In this document: piece after piece, positions 51,204 to 59,807 of the stretch
Position numbering within the stretch: the stretch's first letter is position 1
How the letters are laid out: each line of letters begins with the position of its first letter
DNA from: Saccharibacillus deserti
GTDB lineage: Bacteria > Bacillota > Bacilli > Paenibacillales > Paenibacillaceae
Assembly (NCBI RefSeq): GCF_013618475.1
Contig: NZ_JABJVN010000008.1
Location: 168,545-232,544, forward strand
Length of the DNA: 64,000 bases
Direction of reading: 5' to 3'
Program-made: the position numbers and the translations under genes
The notes under the pieces: generated by a model
Told to the model about the DNA's origin: nothing
The model's database searches: none
What the model saw: only the letters and a program-made list of their open reading frames with translations

Positions 51204-51752
51204 TCAATCGATGCCGAGCAGCGGCCTCAGCGCCCGAACGATCTCTTCCGCGCGCTCCAGCGCGCCTTCGCCGCTGCGCACGATCAGATCGCATCCGGCA
51301 AGAGCCGCGATCTCTTCGTCGTAACCGGCCAGACGCGCCGCGATCTGCGCGGCGTCCGAGCCCCGCGCCAGCAGGCGCGCTTCGCATTCGGCGCGCGAAG
51401 CCGATACGCCGAGCATCAGCGCCCGCTCGCCGAGCAGCGCTTTGGCAACCCGGGCGCCGCTTGGATCCAGTACGATCGAACGAACCCCGGAGCCGCGCTC
51501 CGTCTCTTCGATCGAAGACAGCGACGTACCGTACAGATGGCCGCGATACTCGCTCGTTTCGAGCATTGCCCCTTCGTTCATCATCCGCTCAAGCGTCTCC
51601 CTCTGCGTGAAATGATAATCGACGCCGTCGGCTTCGCCGTCGCGCGGCGTTCTCGATGTCCAGGTGACGATGCGGGGCAGCCCAAGCACCGCTTGGAGCG
51701 TCGTTTTGCCCGAAGCGCTCGGCCCTTGAAAAACAACCAGCGAGACTTTCAT
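51204..51752 (-). CDS. Guanylate kinase-like protein
   Basis: 182 residues from the ATG at 51750-51752 (GGAGG 7 bases upstream). P-loop VVFQGPSASGKTT, GMP-site TSRTPRDGEADGVDYHF, and SEYRGHLYGTSLSS are guanylate-kinase hallmarks. LGVSASRAECEARLLARG differs from housekeeping Gmk (which reads IFxxPPS at that point), so this is likely a paralogue with altered substrate or a ligand-binding role. The main gmk normally sits with rpoZ/priA, absent here. Transcribed alone. Confidence 0.78.
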   Translation of the reverse strand: MKVSLVVFQGPSASGKTTLQAVLGLPRIVTWTSRTPRDGEADGVDYHFTQRETLERMMNEGAMLETSEYRGHLYGTSLSSIEETERGSGVRSIVLDPSGARVAKALLGERALMLGVSASRAECEARLLARGSDAAQIAARLAGYDEEIAALAGCDLIVRSGEGALERAEEIVRALRPLLGID

Positions 51753-52019
51753 GTTCCAACCTCCCGATACCGGATCGCCAAAAACGGCACTTTCTGCGAT
51801 CCGCTCTGATAAGTGCACGGTGTATTTTCGCATGTTCGCGAAGAAATGACCAGCGCCGGTCCGCTTTTTACGAAACCCTTTTTCATGCTAAACTAACGAT
51901 AGGAGTGGACCGGCCGCATGATCCTGCATGCGACGGTCCGCCAAATCGAAATGCCGGTCCGACCGCGACGCCGTACCGAAGCGCGCCGGAGACGGCCTAC
52001 GGAAAGAAGGCAGATATCC

Positions 52020-53255
52020 ATGAAAAAAGAGCTGATCGAACGTCTCGACCGCTACGCCCGTTTCGATACGCAGTCCAATGAAGACAGCGAGACCTGCCCG
52101 TCCACCCCGGGCCAGATGAAACTGGCCGAACAGCTTGTACGCGAACTGACGGAGATGGGCCTCACCGAAATCACGCTCGACGAAAACGGCTATGTGATGG
52201 CTTCGCTCGAAGCGAATACGGATAAAACGGACGTCCCGGTGATCGGCTTCCTGGCCCATCTCGACACGGCGACCGAACTGAGCGGGGCCAACGTCAATCC
52301 GCAGATCGTGGACAGCTACGACGGCGGCGATATCGTGCTGAACCAAGAACTCGGCATCGTGCTCTCCCCGCGCGAGTTCCCCGAACTGTCGCATTACGTC
52401 GGCCATACGCTCATGACGACCGACGGCACGACGCTGCTCGGCGCCGACGACAAAGCCGGCATGGCCGAGATCATGACCGCGCTGAATCATCTGATCGCGC
52501 ATCCGGAACTCAAGCACGGCAAGATCCGCGTGGCGTTCACGCCGGACGAAGAGATCGGGCGCGGCCCGCAGCGTTTCGACGTGGAAGCGTTCGGCGCGAA
52601 ATACGCTTATACGATGGACGGCGGTCCGCTCGGCGAACTGGAGTACGAAAGCTTCAACGCGGCGGCCGCCAAAGTCACGGTCAAAGGCGTGAGCGTGCAT
52701 CCGGGCACGGCCAAAGGCAAAATGATCAACGCCGCCAAGATCGCCATGGAGTTCCACCGCCGCCTGCCGGAGCAGGAATCGCCGGAATTCACGGAAGGCT
52801 ACGAAGGCTTTTTCCATCTGCTCGACATCAACGGCGGCACGGATCAGACGACGCTGTCGTACATCATTCGCGACTTTGACCGGGAGAGCTTCGAATCGCG
52901 CAAAAAACTGATGGAAACGATCGCCGGCGAGTTCCGTCAGACGTACGGCGACGAGAATGTCCTGCTGGAGCTGCGCGATCAATACTATAATATGCGCGAG
53001 AAGATCGAACCGGTGATCGAGATCGTGGACCTGGTCAGCGACGCGATGAAGAAGCTGAATATCGAGCCGGATATCCGTCCGATCCGCGGCGGTACCGACG
53101 GCTCCCAGCTGTCGTACATGGGCCTGCCGACGCCGAATATCTTCACCGGCGGCGAGAACTATCACGGCCGATACGAATACGTCTCCGCCGACAACATGGT
53201 CAAAGCGACCGAAGTCATTCTGGAAGTCGTCCAGGCGTTCGAGCGCCGGGCTTAA
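52020..53255 (+). CDS. pepT: Peptidase T (tripeptidase)
   Basis: 411 residues from the ATG at 52020 with AAGAAGG upstream; the open frame continues into non-homologous sequence. M20B zinc peptidase: GFLAHLDTA (metal His/Asp), [12 protein letters not shown] (bridging Asp), TPDEEIGRG (catalytic and metal Glu), [11 protein letters not shown], and [31 protein letters not shown] (C-terminal metal His). It cleaves the N-terminal residue of tripeptides in the cytosol. Followed 18 bp later by a pentapeptide-repeat gene, likely co-transcribed. Confidence 0.96.
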   Translation: MKKELIERLDRYARFDTQSNEDSETCPSTPGQMKLAEQLVRELTEMGLTEITLDENGYVMASLEANTDKTDVPVIGFLAHLDTATELSGANVNPQIVDSYDGGDIVLNQELGIVLSPREFPELSHYVGHTLMTTDGTTLLGADDKAGMAEIMTALNHLIAHPELKHGKIRVAFTPDEEIGRGPQRFDVEAFGAKYAYTMDGGPLGELEYESFNAAAAKVTVKGVSVHPGTAKGKMINAAKIAMEFHRRLPEQESPEFTEGYEGFFHLLDINGGTDQTTLSYIIRDFDRESFESRKKLMETIAGEFRQTYGDENVLLELRDQYYNMREKIEPVIEIVDLVSDAMKKLNIEPDIRPIRGGTDGSQLSYMGLPTPNIFTGGENYHGRYEYVSADNMVKATEVILEVVQAFERRA

Positions 53256-53273
53256 ACGGGAGGCGGAATCCGC

Positions 53274-53879
53274 ATGTTCGAGTATGAAAATCGCGAATAC
53301 GAAGACGTCGACTTCGGTTCGCAGGAAATGCAGGACGGCGAACTGCTGAACTGTACGTTCATCCGCTGCCGCTTCGCCTACGGCTCGATGGAAGAAATCA
53401 TGACCAAAAACTGCCGGTTCACCGAATGCGACTTCAGGGGCGCGGCGATGAACGGGTCGATCCATACGGGGTCGGCGTTCGAGAACTGCAAGTTTATCGA
53501 AGCCAATCTGTTCTCGGCCAAGTTCGAAGACTGCAAGATGACCGGCTCCGACTTCGCGGGCGCGAAGCTGGACGGATTCACGGTCGTACGCGGCGATTGG
53601 TCGTACACCAATCTGCGGCAGAGCCGGCTGGACCGGCAGGATCTGCGCGGAGCGCGTTTTTTCGAAGCCGATCTGTCGCAGACCAGTCTGCAAAAAGCCG
53701 ATCTGCGCGGAGCCGACCTGACCCGCTGCGTGCTGGCCGGAGCGAAGCTGCAGGGCGCCGATCTGCGCGAAGCGATTCTCGACGGCGTCGATTTCAAATC
53801 GCTGGACGTCAAAAACGTGCGTATGGACCGGGAGCAGGCCGTCCTGTTCATGCGCGCTTACGGGGCAAAGGTCGATTGA
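53274..53879 (+). CDS. Pentapeptide-repeat protein
   Basis: 201 residues, GGGAGG site. At least two tracts of A(D/N)LXX-type repeats: CTFIRCRFAYG and CRFTECDFRGA near the N-terminus, then ANLFSAKFEDCKMTGSDFAG, LRGARFFEADLSQTSLQKAD, LRGADLTRCVLAGAKLQGAD, LREAILDGVDF. This predicts a right-handed quadrilateral beta-helix, as in MfpA/Qnr-type or McbG-like proteins that can mimic DNA. There is no evidence of gyrase protection. Likely in an operon with pepT, 18 bp upstream. Cytosolic. Confidence 0.9.
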   Translation: MFEYENREYEDVDFGSQEMQDGELLNCTFIRCRFAYGSMEEIMTKNCRFTECDFRGAAMNGSIHTGSAFENCKFIEANLFSAKFEDCKMTGSDFAGAKLDGFTVVRGDWSYTNLRQSRLDRQDLRGARFFEADLSQTSLQKADLRGADLTRCVLAGAKLQGADLREAILDGVDFKSLDVKNVRMDREQAVLFMRAYGAKVD

Positions 53880-54004
53880 GCGGCGCACTGTTTTTGAGTA
53901 AATGGATTTTTGGGTAAATAAGCAGGATACCGGGGAGATGCGGTTGCGACAGCGCGGCGTCTCTCCTTTTTCTATTCCCATTTCCGGAAAGCGAGGTTTT
54001 TGCA

Positions 54005-54952
54005 ATGACGAAAGCGGTAAACCACAACGTGACTCTGGGCAAAAGCGGACTTACGGTCAATCCGATCGGACTCGGTACCAACGCGGTCGGCGGCCATAAT
54101 CTGTTCCCGAACCTGGATGAAGAAGCCGGCAAAGCCTCCGTACGGGCGGCGCTAGGCAGCGGCATCAACTTCCTCGATACGGCGTTTATCTACGGGCCCG
54201 GACGCTCCGAAGAATTGATCGGCGAAGTGCTGAAGTCCTACGGCCGACGGGACCAGATCGTGATCGCAACCAAGGGCGCACATCGGTTCGTCGGCGAAAA
54301 AACCGTGTTCGACAATTCCCCGGCCTTCCTGCGGGAATCGGTCGAAGGCAGCCTGAAGCGGCTCGGCACCGATTATATCGATCTGTACTATATCCATTTC
54401 CCGGATGAGCATACGCCCAAAGACGAAGCGGTCGGCGAGCTCGCCAAACTGAAGCAGGAAGGCAAGATCCGCGCGATCGGCGTGTCCAACTTCTCGATGG
54501 AGCAGCTGCGCGAAGCCAACAAAGACGGCCATGTCGACGTATTCCAGGGTGAATACAACCTGTTCAGACGCGGCGCCGAAGCGCAGCTGCTCCCTTACGC
54601 CAAGGAAAACGGGATCTCGTTCGTACCTTATTTCCCTCTCGCTTCCGGTCTGCTGACCGGCAAGTACGGCGCGGACGACAAGCTGGACGAGAGCAAGCTG
54701 AGAAATCCGCTGTTCCAGGGCGAAAATTTCAAGCGCAATGTGGAAAAAGTGAACGGACTGCGCGAGATCGCGGTCGCCCAGGAAGCCAGTATCGCCAATG
54801 TCGTACTCGCCTGGTATCTGACGCGGGATGCCATCGACGCGGTAATTCCGGGTGCCAAGAACGACAAGCAGGTTGCCGCGAATCTCCAGACGCTCGACGT
54901 CGAACTGACGCCGCAGCAGATCGAGCAGATCGATTTCCTGTTCCGGGACTAA
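54005..54952 (+). CDS. Aldo/keto reductase, YhdN/IolS-like
   Basis: 315 residues. AKR barrel with tetrad Asp ([10 protein letters not shown], Asp and Tyr), Lys (IATKGAHR) and His ([11 protein letters not shown]), plus the NADP motif near the end ([17 protein letters not shown]). The GLGTNAVGG start and overall length match the AKR11-type enzymes such as YhdN. It reduces aldehydes or ketones with NADPH; natural substrate unknown. Transcribed alone. Confidence 0.92.
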   Translation: MTKAVNHNVTLGKSGLTVNPIGLGTNAVGGHNLFPNLDEEAGKASVRAALGSGINFLDTAFIYGPGRSEELIGEVLKSYGRRDQIVIATKGAHRFVGEKTVFDNSPAFLRESVEGSLKRLGTDYIDLYYIHFPDEHTPKDEAVGELAKLKQEGKIRAIGVSNFSMEQLREANKDGHVDVFQGEYNLFRRGAEAQLLPYAKENGISFVPYFPLASGLLTGKYGADDKLDESKLRNPLFQGENFKRNVEKVNGLREIAVAQEASIANVVLAWYLTRDAIDAVIPGAKNDKQVAANLQTLDVELTPQQIEQIDFLFRD

Positions 54953-55024
54953 GACGGCGCGATCCGGAGCATTTGTACGTCAAACTTCGGATGACCGGCA
55001 TACCGCTTGTGTCCGCCAATAAAC

Positions 55025-55076
55025 CGAAACCCCGATCCGCCATTTGGCGCAGAGCGGGGTTTCTTGGCGGTTCGGC
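55025..55076 (+). terminator. Terminator of the aldo/keto reductase gene
   Basis: GAAACCCCG pairs with CGGGGTTTC (about 55026-55072) with TTGG following; the T tract is weak, the stem clear. Confidence 0.6.
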
Positions 55077-55284
55077 ATAAGTAAACAGTGACGTAAGCGT
55101 ACCCAACCGATTTTCGGACCGCGGATCGTTCAATTTTCGGGAAAATTTCTTGAAAAGCCGTTTTTTCGTATTCATTTCGCTTTTCTTTTCGGGTACAATA
55201 GGTCAGTTGAGTTCCACACAGAACGGAACGATTCGGGAATTTCCATCTTCCTATCTTACATTGTCGAAGGAGTAATCAAACGTC

Positions 55285-55905
55285 ATGAATCACCCGTCCC
55301 CTACCTCCGTCAAGATCGTAAACGCCGATCCCGGCGCGATCGGCTTGTTCGGTCTGGCCATCGTCACACTCGTCGCTTCGTCGCAGAAGCTCGGACTGAC
55401 GGAAGGCCTTGGCTATGCCGCTTCCTGGGCTATTTTCCTGGGCGCTTGCGCCCAGCTGTTCGCCGCGATCCAGGATGCGAAGCACAATAATACGTTCGGC
55501 ATGACCGCTTTTGCGGCCTACGCATTCTTCTGGTTCGCCATGGCGGCCAACTGGATGGTCAAGCTGGGCACGTTCGGACCCGAACTCGCGGGCGCCGTCG
55601 ACGGCAAACAGCTCGGTTTCGCATTCGGCGGTTATCTGATCTTCACCCTGTTCATGACGATCGGGGCCATGGAGACGAACAAAGTATTGTTCTTCATCTT
55701 CTGTCTGATCGACGTGCTGTTCCTCGGTCTGACTTTCGACGCGTTCGGCGCGCCGGAATTCTTCCACGAACTGGCGGCATACGCGGAAATGGCGATCGGC
55801 CTGCTCTCGCTGTACGGCTGCGGCGCCAATGTCCTGAATGTACATTTCGGACGCGAGTTCCTGCCGATCGGCAGACCTTTCGGTATCTTTAAACCTCGTC
55901 CTTGA
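55285..55905 (+). CDS. GPR1/FUN34/YaaH (SatP) family membrane protein, acetate uptake
   Basis: 206 residues with six membrane helices. The family motif NPAPLGL appears here as ADPGAIGLFGLAIVT (residues 14-28). Other conserved segments are ASWAIFLGACAQLFAAIQDAKHNNTFGMTAFAAYAFFWF, which holds the substrate-path aromatic residues, and YLIFTLFMTIGAM. The family transports acetate/succinate with protons (SatP in E. coli). An AAGGAG site lies 12 bases upstream; a TACAAT -10 at about 55194 lacks a good -35. Transcribed alone with a strong terminator. Confidence 0.88.
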   Translation: MNHPSPTSVKIVNADPGAIGLFGLAIVTLVASSQKLGLTEGLGYAASWAIFLGACAQLFAAIQDAKHNNTFGMTAFAAYAFFWFAMAANWMVKLGTFGPELAGAVDGKQLGFAFGGYLIFTLFMTIGAMETNKVLFFIFCLIDVLFLGLTFDAFGAPEFFHELAAYAEMAIGLLSLYGCGANVLNVHFGREFLPIGRPFGIFKPRP

Positions 55906-55929
55906 TTTGCGCATACCAACCGTTCGACC

Positions 55930-55967
55930 GTCCCGCTTCGCGTATCCATGCGAAGCGGGATTTTTTC
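55930..55967 (+). terminator. Terminator of the acetate-transporter-family gene
   Basis: TCCCGCTTCGC/GCGAAGCGGGA perfect stem with TTTTTT. Confidence 0.95.
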
Positions 55968-55995
55968 GTCTTCTTTGATTCTTTCATGAAAAGAC

Positions 55996-56036
55996 TTGAT
56001 TTACTTACTAAATGTAACTATAATGATGTTAAGTAA
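55996..56036 (+). promoter_or_regulatory. Promoter of the frnE-like gene with embedded operator
   Basis: TTGATT (55996-56001), a 17-base spacer, TATAAT (56019-56024). TTACTTA (56001-56007) and TAAGTAA (56030-56036) form an inverted repeat bracketing the -10, so a repressor bound there would block the promoter. The pattern resembles HxlR/MarR-type thiol sensor operators; the regulator is not encoded next door unless it is the TetR at 57099. Confidence 0.7.
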
Positions 56037-56123
56037 GCAAAATAGAGTCGGCAGTGCGGTGCGCAGGCGATCCCCAGGAGCGTCGGCGCAGGCTGCACAT
56101 CGCCGCAAAAGGAGTCTTTACCC

Positions 56124-56846
56124 ATGAAAATCGAAGTCTGGTCGGACTATGTCTGCCCATTTTGTTATATCGGCAAACGCCGCCTCGAACACGCCCTGGA
56201 GCGTTTCCCGCACAACGGTCAAGTTGAAGTCGTCTACAAGAGTTTCGAACTTGATCCGAATGCCCATGTGCATACGAACGGCGATATTCACGATCTCCTC
56301 GCCGGCAAATACGGCATGAGCCGCGAACAGGCCATGGCTTCGAACCGCAGCGTCGGCGAAGCGGCCAACAGCGTGGGTCTGAACTACGATTTCGACCGGA
56401 TGCGCTATACGAATACGTTCGATGCACACCGGGTCGCGCATTTTGCGGCGGAGAAAGGTCTGTCCCAGGCCGTGACCGAACGTCTGATGCAGGCTTACTT
56501 CACCGAAGGCGCCTTCTTGGGCGACCACGAAGAGATCGCGAAACTCGCGGCGGAAGCCGGACTGGACCAAGACGAAGTGCTCGGCGTGTTGAAGTCGGAC
56601 GCATACGGCGACCGGGTCCGCGCGGACGAAGATCAGGCGATGCAGCTCGGCGTACGCGGCGTGCCGTTCTTCGTACTCGACGGTAAGTTTGCCGTATCGG
56701 GCGCACAGCCGGACGAAGTCTTCGACCAGGCGCTGACCCGCGCATGGGGCGATCGTTCGCCGCTGACCGTACTGGGCGCCGAGTCCGGCGATGCCGACGG
56801 ATGCTCGGACGGCTCCTGCGCAGTGCCGCCTAGCAAAACGGAGTAA
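56124..56846 (+). CDS. DsbA family (FrnE-like) dithiol-disulfide oxidoreductase
   Basis: 240 residues. Thioredoxin-fold with the CPFC active site (residues 11-14, SDYVCPFCYIGKRRLE), cis-Pro loop VRGVPFFVLDGKFAVSGAQ, and the FrnE pattern FELDPNA. The tail carries an extra GCSDGSC pair (Cys227, Cys232) that could be a second redox or metal-binding site, as reported for FrnE of Deinococcus. Cytosolic (no signal). Control by an operator in the promoter suggests induction by oxidants or electrophiles. Confidence 0.9.
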   Translation: MKIEVWSDYVCPFCYIGKRRLEHALERFPHNGQVEVVYKSFELDPNAHVHTNGDIHDLLAGKYGMSREQAMASNRSVGEAANSVGLNYDFDRMRYTNTFDAHRVAHFAAEKGLSQAVTERLMQAYFTEGAFLGDHEEIAKLAAEAGLDQDEVLGVLKSDAYGDRVRADEDQAMQLGVRGVPFFVLDGKFAVSGAQPDEVFDQALTRAWGDRSPLTVLGAESGDADGCSDGSCAVPPSKTE

Positions 56847-56913
56847 GGCTAGCCGGCGGCAGCCGTACAGAGGCCCGACCGACCGCGAAGATCGGCCGCC
56901 GCTTAAAGCGGGA

Positions 56914-56956
56914 AGAAAAAAGCTTGCCGGGATCGTTCCCGGCAAGCTTTTTCGAT
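56914..56956 (+). terminator. Terminator of the frnE-like gene
   Basis: AAAAGCTTGCCGGGA/TCCCGGCAAGCTTTT stem, TTTT tail, about 75 bases after the stop. Confidence 0.92.
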
Positions 56957-57098
56957 CTCCGGTCTTGAAGAAGCGCCGCTCTCCTGCCGGGATTCGTTCA
57001 TTCATGAGTTCCTTCATGAATGGGCAGAAACCCGATTGCGGCGGCTTCTTCGACCTGCTACGCTGAACACAGCGAACACCGGACAAGAAGGAGGCCGT

Positions 57099-57680
57099 AT
57101 GAAAAAGAATCCGAGAAAAAAACAGATTGTCGACGCCGCAGCCCGGACGATCGCGGAGAAAGGCTACGACAGCGCTTCGATCAAGGAAATTGCGGCGGAA
57201 GCGGGACTTGCCGCACACGGCCTCATCCACTATTACTTCAAAACCAAAGAAGACATCCTGCACGAAGTGCTCCGGCGGAGCCGCGAGCGCTGCGAAACGG
57301 AATTCGGCGAACCGCTTCCGGACGATTCGGCGAAGCCGCTGTTCGAAACGGAACCCGCACGGACGCGCACAGCGGCACACGGACACGAAGCCGATTGGTA
57401 CAAACTGCGCTACGAATTGTTCGCCCAGGGCCTGCGCAGCCCTCAGCTGGCCGGCGAAGTCGGCGAACTGCTTGAGATCGGACGCTCGGGGATCGCGGGC
57501 GTACTGGACGCGTCGCTGCGCGGCATCGAAGACGGAGAACGCGATTCGCTGTCCGCGATTCTGCTGTCCTGTTTCGACGGTCTGGCGCTGCAGAAGCTGC
57601 TGAATCCCGAACTTGATCTGGAGAAAGCGTACGGCCTGCTCGAAACGATGATTTTGAACCGATTTTCGTCGGCCGATTAG
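57099..57680 (+). CDS. TetR family transcriptional regulator
   Basis: 193 residues from the ATG at 57099 with AGAAGGAGG; the open frame upstream has no ribosome site. The HTH is at 5-50 (KQIVDAAARTIAEKGYDSASIKEIAAEAGLAAHGLIHYYFKTKEDIL), typical TetR. The C-terminal ligand domain (60-193) has a TetR_C_6/BetI-like look (WYKLRYELFAQGLRSPQL). Target unknown: neighbours are the frnE-like gene upstream (terminator between) and a WYL regulator on the other strand. Confidence 0.9.
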   Translation: MKKNPRKKQIVDAAARTIAEKGYDSASIKEIAAEAGLAAHGLIHYYFKTKEDILHEVLRRSRERCETEFGEPLPDDSAKPLFETEPARTRTAAHGHEADWYKLRYELFAQGLRSPQLAGEVGELLEIGRSGIAGVLDASLRGIEDGERDSLSAILLSCFDGLALQKLLNPELDLEKAYGLLETMILNRFSSAD

Positions 57681-57748
57681 TCCACCGATTGGAGCCATTC
57701 GGACAGGCGCGCTTCCTGCAGCCGATGATGACTGCGGACACCTGCCTG

Positions 57749-58699
57749 TCAGTAGCTTTTTAACATGTTCCGAAGTTCTTCGCGAACGAGACCGCGCAGC
57801 TCTTCGGGTTCAAGCACTTCGGCGGAAGCGCCCAGTCCCAGCAGCATCGGCAGCAGGTCTTCGTACCGTCTCATCCGAAAATGCAGCAGCACCCCCGATT
57901 CGCCCTGTTCCGTCTTTTCCAGATAGTACGAACGCTGCTCCTTGACCCGTTCGGCCGCAGCCGCGTCGGCGCGGACAACCGCCCTCAGCGTCCGATCGTC
58001 CTGCACCCGGTAATCCGACAGACGAAACCCGTCCGGCAGGCTGAACGGTTCGTCCGTCCGGATCAATTCGCTGATATGGGACAAACGGAAATGACGGATC
58101 GCCTGCCGCAGGTCGCAGCGGGCGACCAGGATCCAGCTTCCCCGCAGCAGTACGACTCCGTAAGGTGCGGCTCTGCGGCGTTCTTTTGGCGAAGGTTCCA
58201 GCGCTTCTTCTCCGACTCTGACATATCCGAATTCCACCTTGCGCCGCTCCAGTATGGCTTCCTGCAGCTTCTCCATCCGGTTCAGCACCTCTTCGTCCTG
58301 CGGCTGACGCTTCTCGTCCACAAGCTTCGCCGTCTCCCGCAGCCGCCCGACATCTTCCCGTACGTCCGCGGGGAGAACCAGTTCAATCTTCTCCCGGAAC
58401 GTATGCGCGCCTCTTCGTACCCGGCTCGCGAAATGGCGTTCCGTGAACTCCGCTCCCATCAATGCCGCAAGCGCTTCGTCCGTCGTCAGCATCACGGGCG
58501 GAAGAAAATAACCTTCCAGCAGCGAGTACCCCGTCCCCGGTGTTCCCAGAAGCGGCACCCCCGATTCGCTGAGCGCCTGCATATCGCGGTAAATGGTTCG
58601 TACACTTGTCTCGAACGTCTGTGCCAGATCTTCTCCGCGAATCGTGCCTCCGCGCTGCAGACGAAGCAGAATCGCCAGCATACGGTCCGTTTTGTTCAT
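57749..58699 (-). CDS. WYL-domain HTH regulator (YobV/YafY type)
   Basis: 316 residues, GGAGGTG site. N-terminal DeoR-like HTH (RMLAILLRLQRGGTIRGEDLAQTFETSVRTIYRDMQAL), then a WYL domain (about 145-215: FGYVRVGEEALEPSPKERRRAAPYGVVLLRGSWILVARC) and the WCX C-terminal extension (FRMRRYEDLLPMLLGLGASAEVLEPEELR). Such proteins respond to small ligands or nucleic-acid fragments and control nearby genes; the target here is not evident. Gene ends 68 bp from the TetR gene, convergently. Confidence 0.9.
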   Translation of the reverse strand: MNKTDRMLAILLRLQRGGTIRGEDLAQTFETSVRTIYRDMQALSESGVPLLGTPGTGYSLLEGYFLPPVMLTTDEALAALMGAEFTERHFASRVRRGAHTFREKIELVLPADVREDVGRLRETAKLVDEKRQPQDEEVLNRMEKLQEAILERRKVEFGYVRVGEEALEPSPKERRRAAPYGVVLLRGSWILVARCDLRQAIRHFRLSHISELIRTDEPFSLPDGFRLSDYRVQDDRTLRAVVRADAAAAERVKEQRSYYLEKTEQGESGVLLHFRMRRYEDLLPMLLGLGASAEVLEPEELRGLVREELRNMLKSY

Positions 58700-58768
58700 A
58701 TCGACACCTCCTTCAGGCTGCCCGTTTTGTTTTCGCTTCCGTTCGCCGCCGTTTCGCTGTTCACAGCC

Positions 58769-59722
58769 CTAAGGATCAAGCCGGTCGCCGACCGGAATAT
58801 CCCGTCCTTCCCGCACCTCCACGCCTCCATCAGGCATAAAGGCTCCGTGTTCGCCCCGGAAATAAAGCGGAAGTCCTTCCGTCAAAAACAGGTTTGTCTC
58901 CACCGGATTCTGCCGCTGATGATGCAGGTGGAGATGTGGTTCGCTGGAACTCCCCGAATTGCCGACCCTTGCCAGAAGATCGCCTGTCTCCACATGTTCA
59001 CCGGCCTGTACTTCGACGGAACCCTGCATCAAATGGGCCAATACCAGGTAGGTCCCCGTGGCATCCAGGCGAATATACACATGATTGCCCGCCAGTGTCT
59101 CCGAATCGCTGACGCCCGGCGCATGATCGGCTTCGTCACCTCGCGCCTCCACGACCGTTCCGGCCGCGGGGGCCAACACCCGACGGCCGTAAATGCCGTA
59201 ATCTTCAAGCCGCGAACTTCCGATACCCGCCGGGTCGGCCAGCAGATCGTAAGCCCAGCGTTCGTTCGGCGCCGCGGCATGATAATTGGTTCGCAGACGG
59301 TCGCCGCCCCAACCGACAAGCACCGGCTCCGCAAAAGGAGAAGCAATCGTCAATGAAGGTTCTGTCCGAGCAGCGTCTGCCGGGTAGGCCGTCTGCCCGA
59401 TCCCGGCAAACCACAAGGCGGGCCAGGCGCCCAGCACAAATGCAGCCGCCAGCAAAATCCGGAAAGCCGGACGGAAGAAGGTGGATCTTCTCTCCCTCCC
59501 GCGCAGCTTGCGAATCGCGAAGCGGAATCCCCACACCGCGACCAAGATCAGCATCAGCAGTACGGCGATAAGACTGTAAGCCTGGATCAGCCACCAGGCC
59601 AGTACGCTTGGGACGCCTCTCCATGCCCATACGGCCGTCCACAGGCAAATCGGCAGCAGGCACAGCAGTAGGCCGCCGACAAAGGCGGCCCGGCCGTCTT
59701 TCATTCTGTTCTTCTTGTTCAT
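58769..59722 (-). CDS. M23 family metallopeptidase, membrane-anchored
   Basis: 317 residues, GGGAGGG site. Three to four membrane helices occupy residues 14-110, then an extracellular LytM/M23 domain: NERWAYDLL supplies the Asp ligand, GTVVEARGDEADH, NHVYIRLDATGTYLVLAHL, and HLHLHHQ the catalytic/metal His pair. It cleaves peptidoglycan cross-bridges or acts as a degraded regulator; the zinc ligands look intact. It is preceded by CTTAC direct repeats and by the kinase/regulator genes, so is likely a target of that two-component system. Confidence 0.85.
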   Translation of the reverse strand: MNKKNRMKDGRAAFVGGLLLCLLPICLWTAVWAWRGVPSVLAWWLIQAYSLIAVLLMLILVAVWGFRFAIRKLRGRERRSTFFRPAFRILLAAAFVLGAWPALWFAGIGQTAYPADAARTEPSLTIASPFAEPVLVGWGGDRLRTNYHAAAPNERWAYDLLADPAGIGSSRLEDYGIYGRRVLAPAAGTVVEARGDEADHAPGVSDSETLAGNHVYIRLDATGTYLVLAHLMQGSVEVQAGEHVETGDLLARVGNSGSSSEPHLHLHHQRQNPVETNLFLTEGLPLYFRGEHGAFMPDGGVEVREGRDIPVGDRLDP

Positions 59723-59768
59723 CTTACACCCTCCCGTTTAGGTTCTGCACACAGTCTAAGCGGGAAAA

Positions 59769-59807
59769 CTTACGGCTTGGGAGACGAAAAACTTACGGCT
59801 TTCTTAC
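59769..59807. promoter_or_regulatory. CTTAC direct repeats upstream of the M23 gene
   Basis: CTTACGGCTT at 59769-59778 and 59792-59801 and CTTACAGATT at 59803-59812: the last two half-sites are 11 bp apart, one helical turn, as bound by OmpR/VanR-type regulators. They overlap the 3' end of the kinase gene and lie 50-85 bases upstream of the M23 start. Confidence 0.6.

Noticed and set aside
51888..54005. Long open frame of about 700 codons on the minus strand opposite pepT and the pentapeptide gene
   Set aside because: It is an antisense shadow: composition is Arg/His/Asp-rich without domain features, no ribosome site, and the plus-strand genes are unambiguous.
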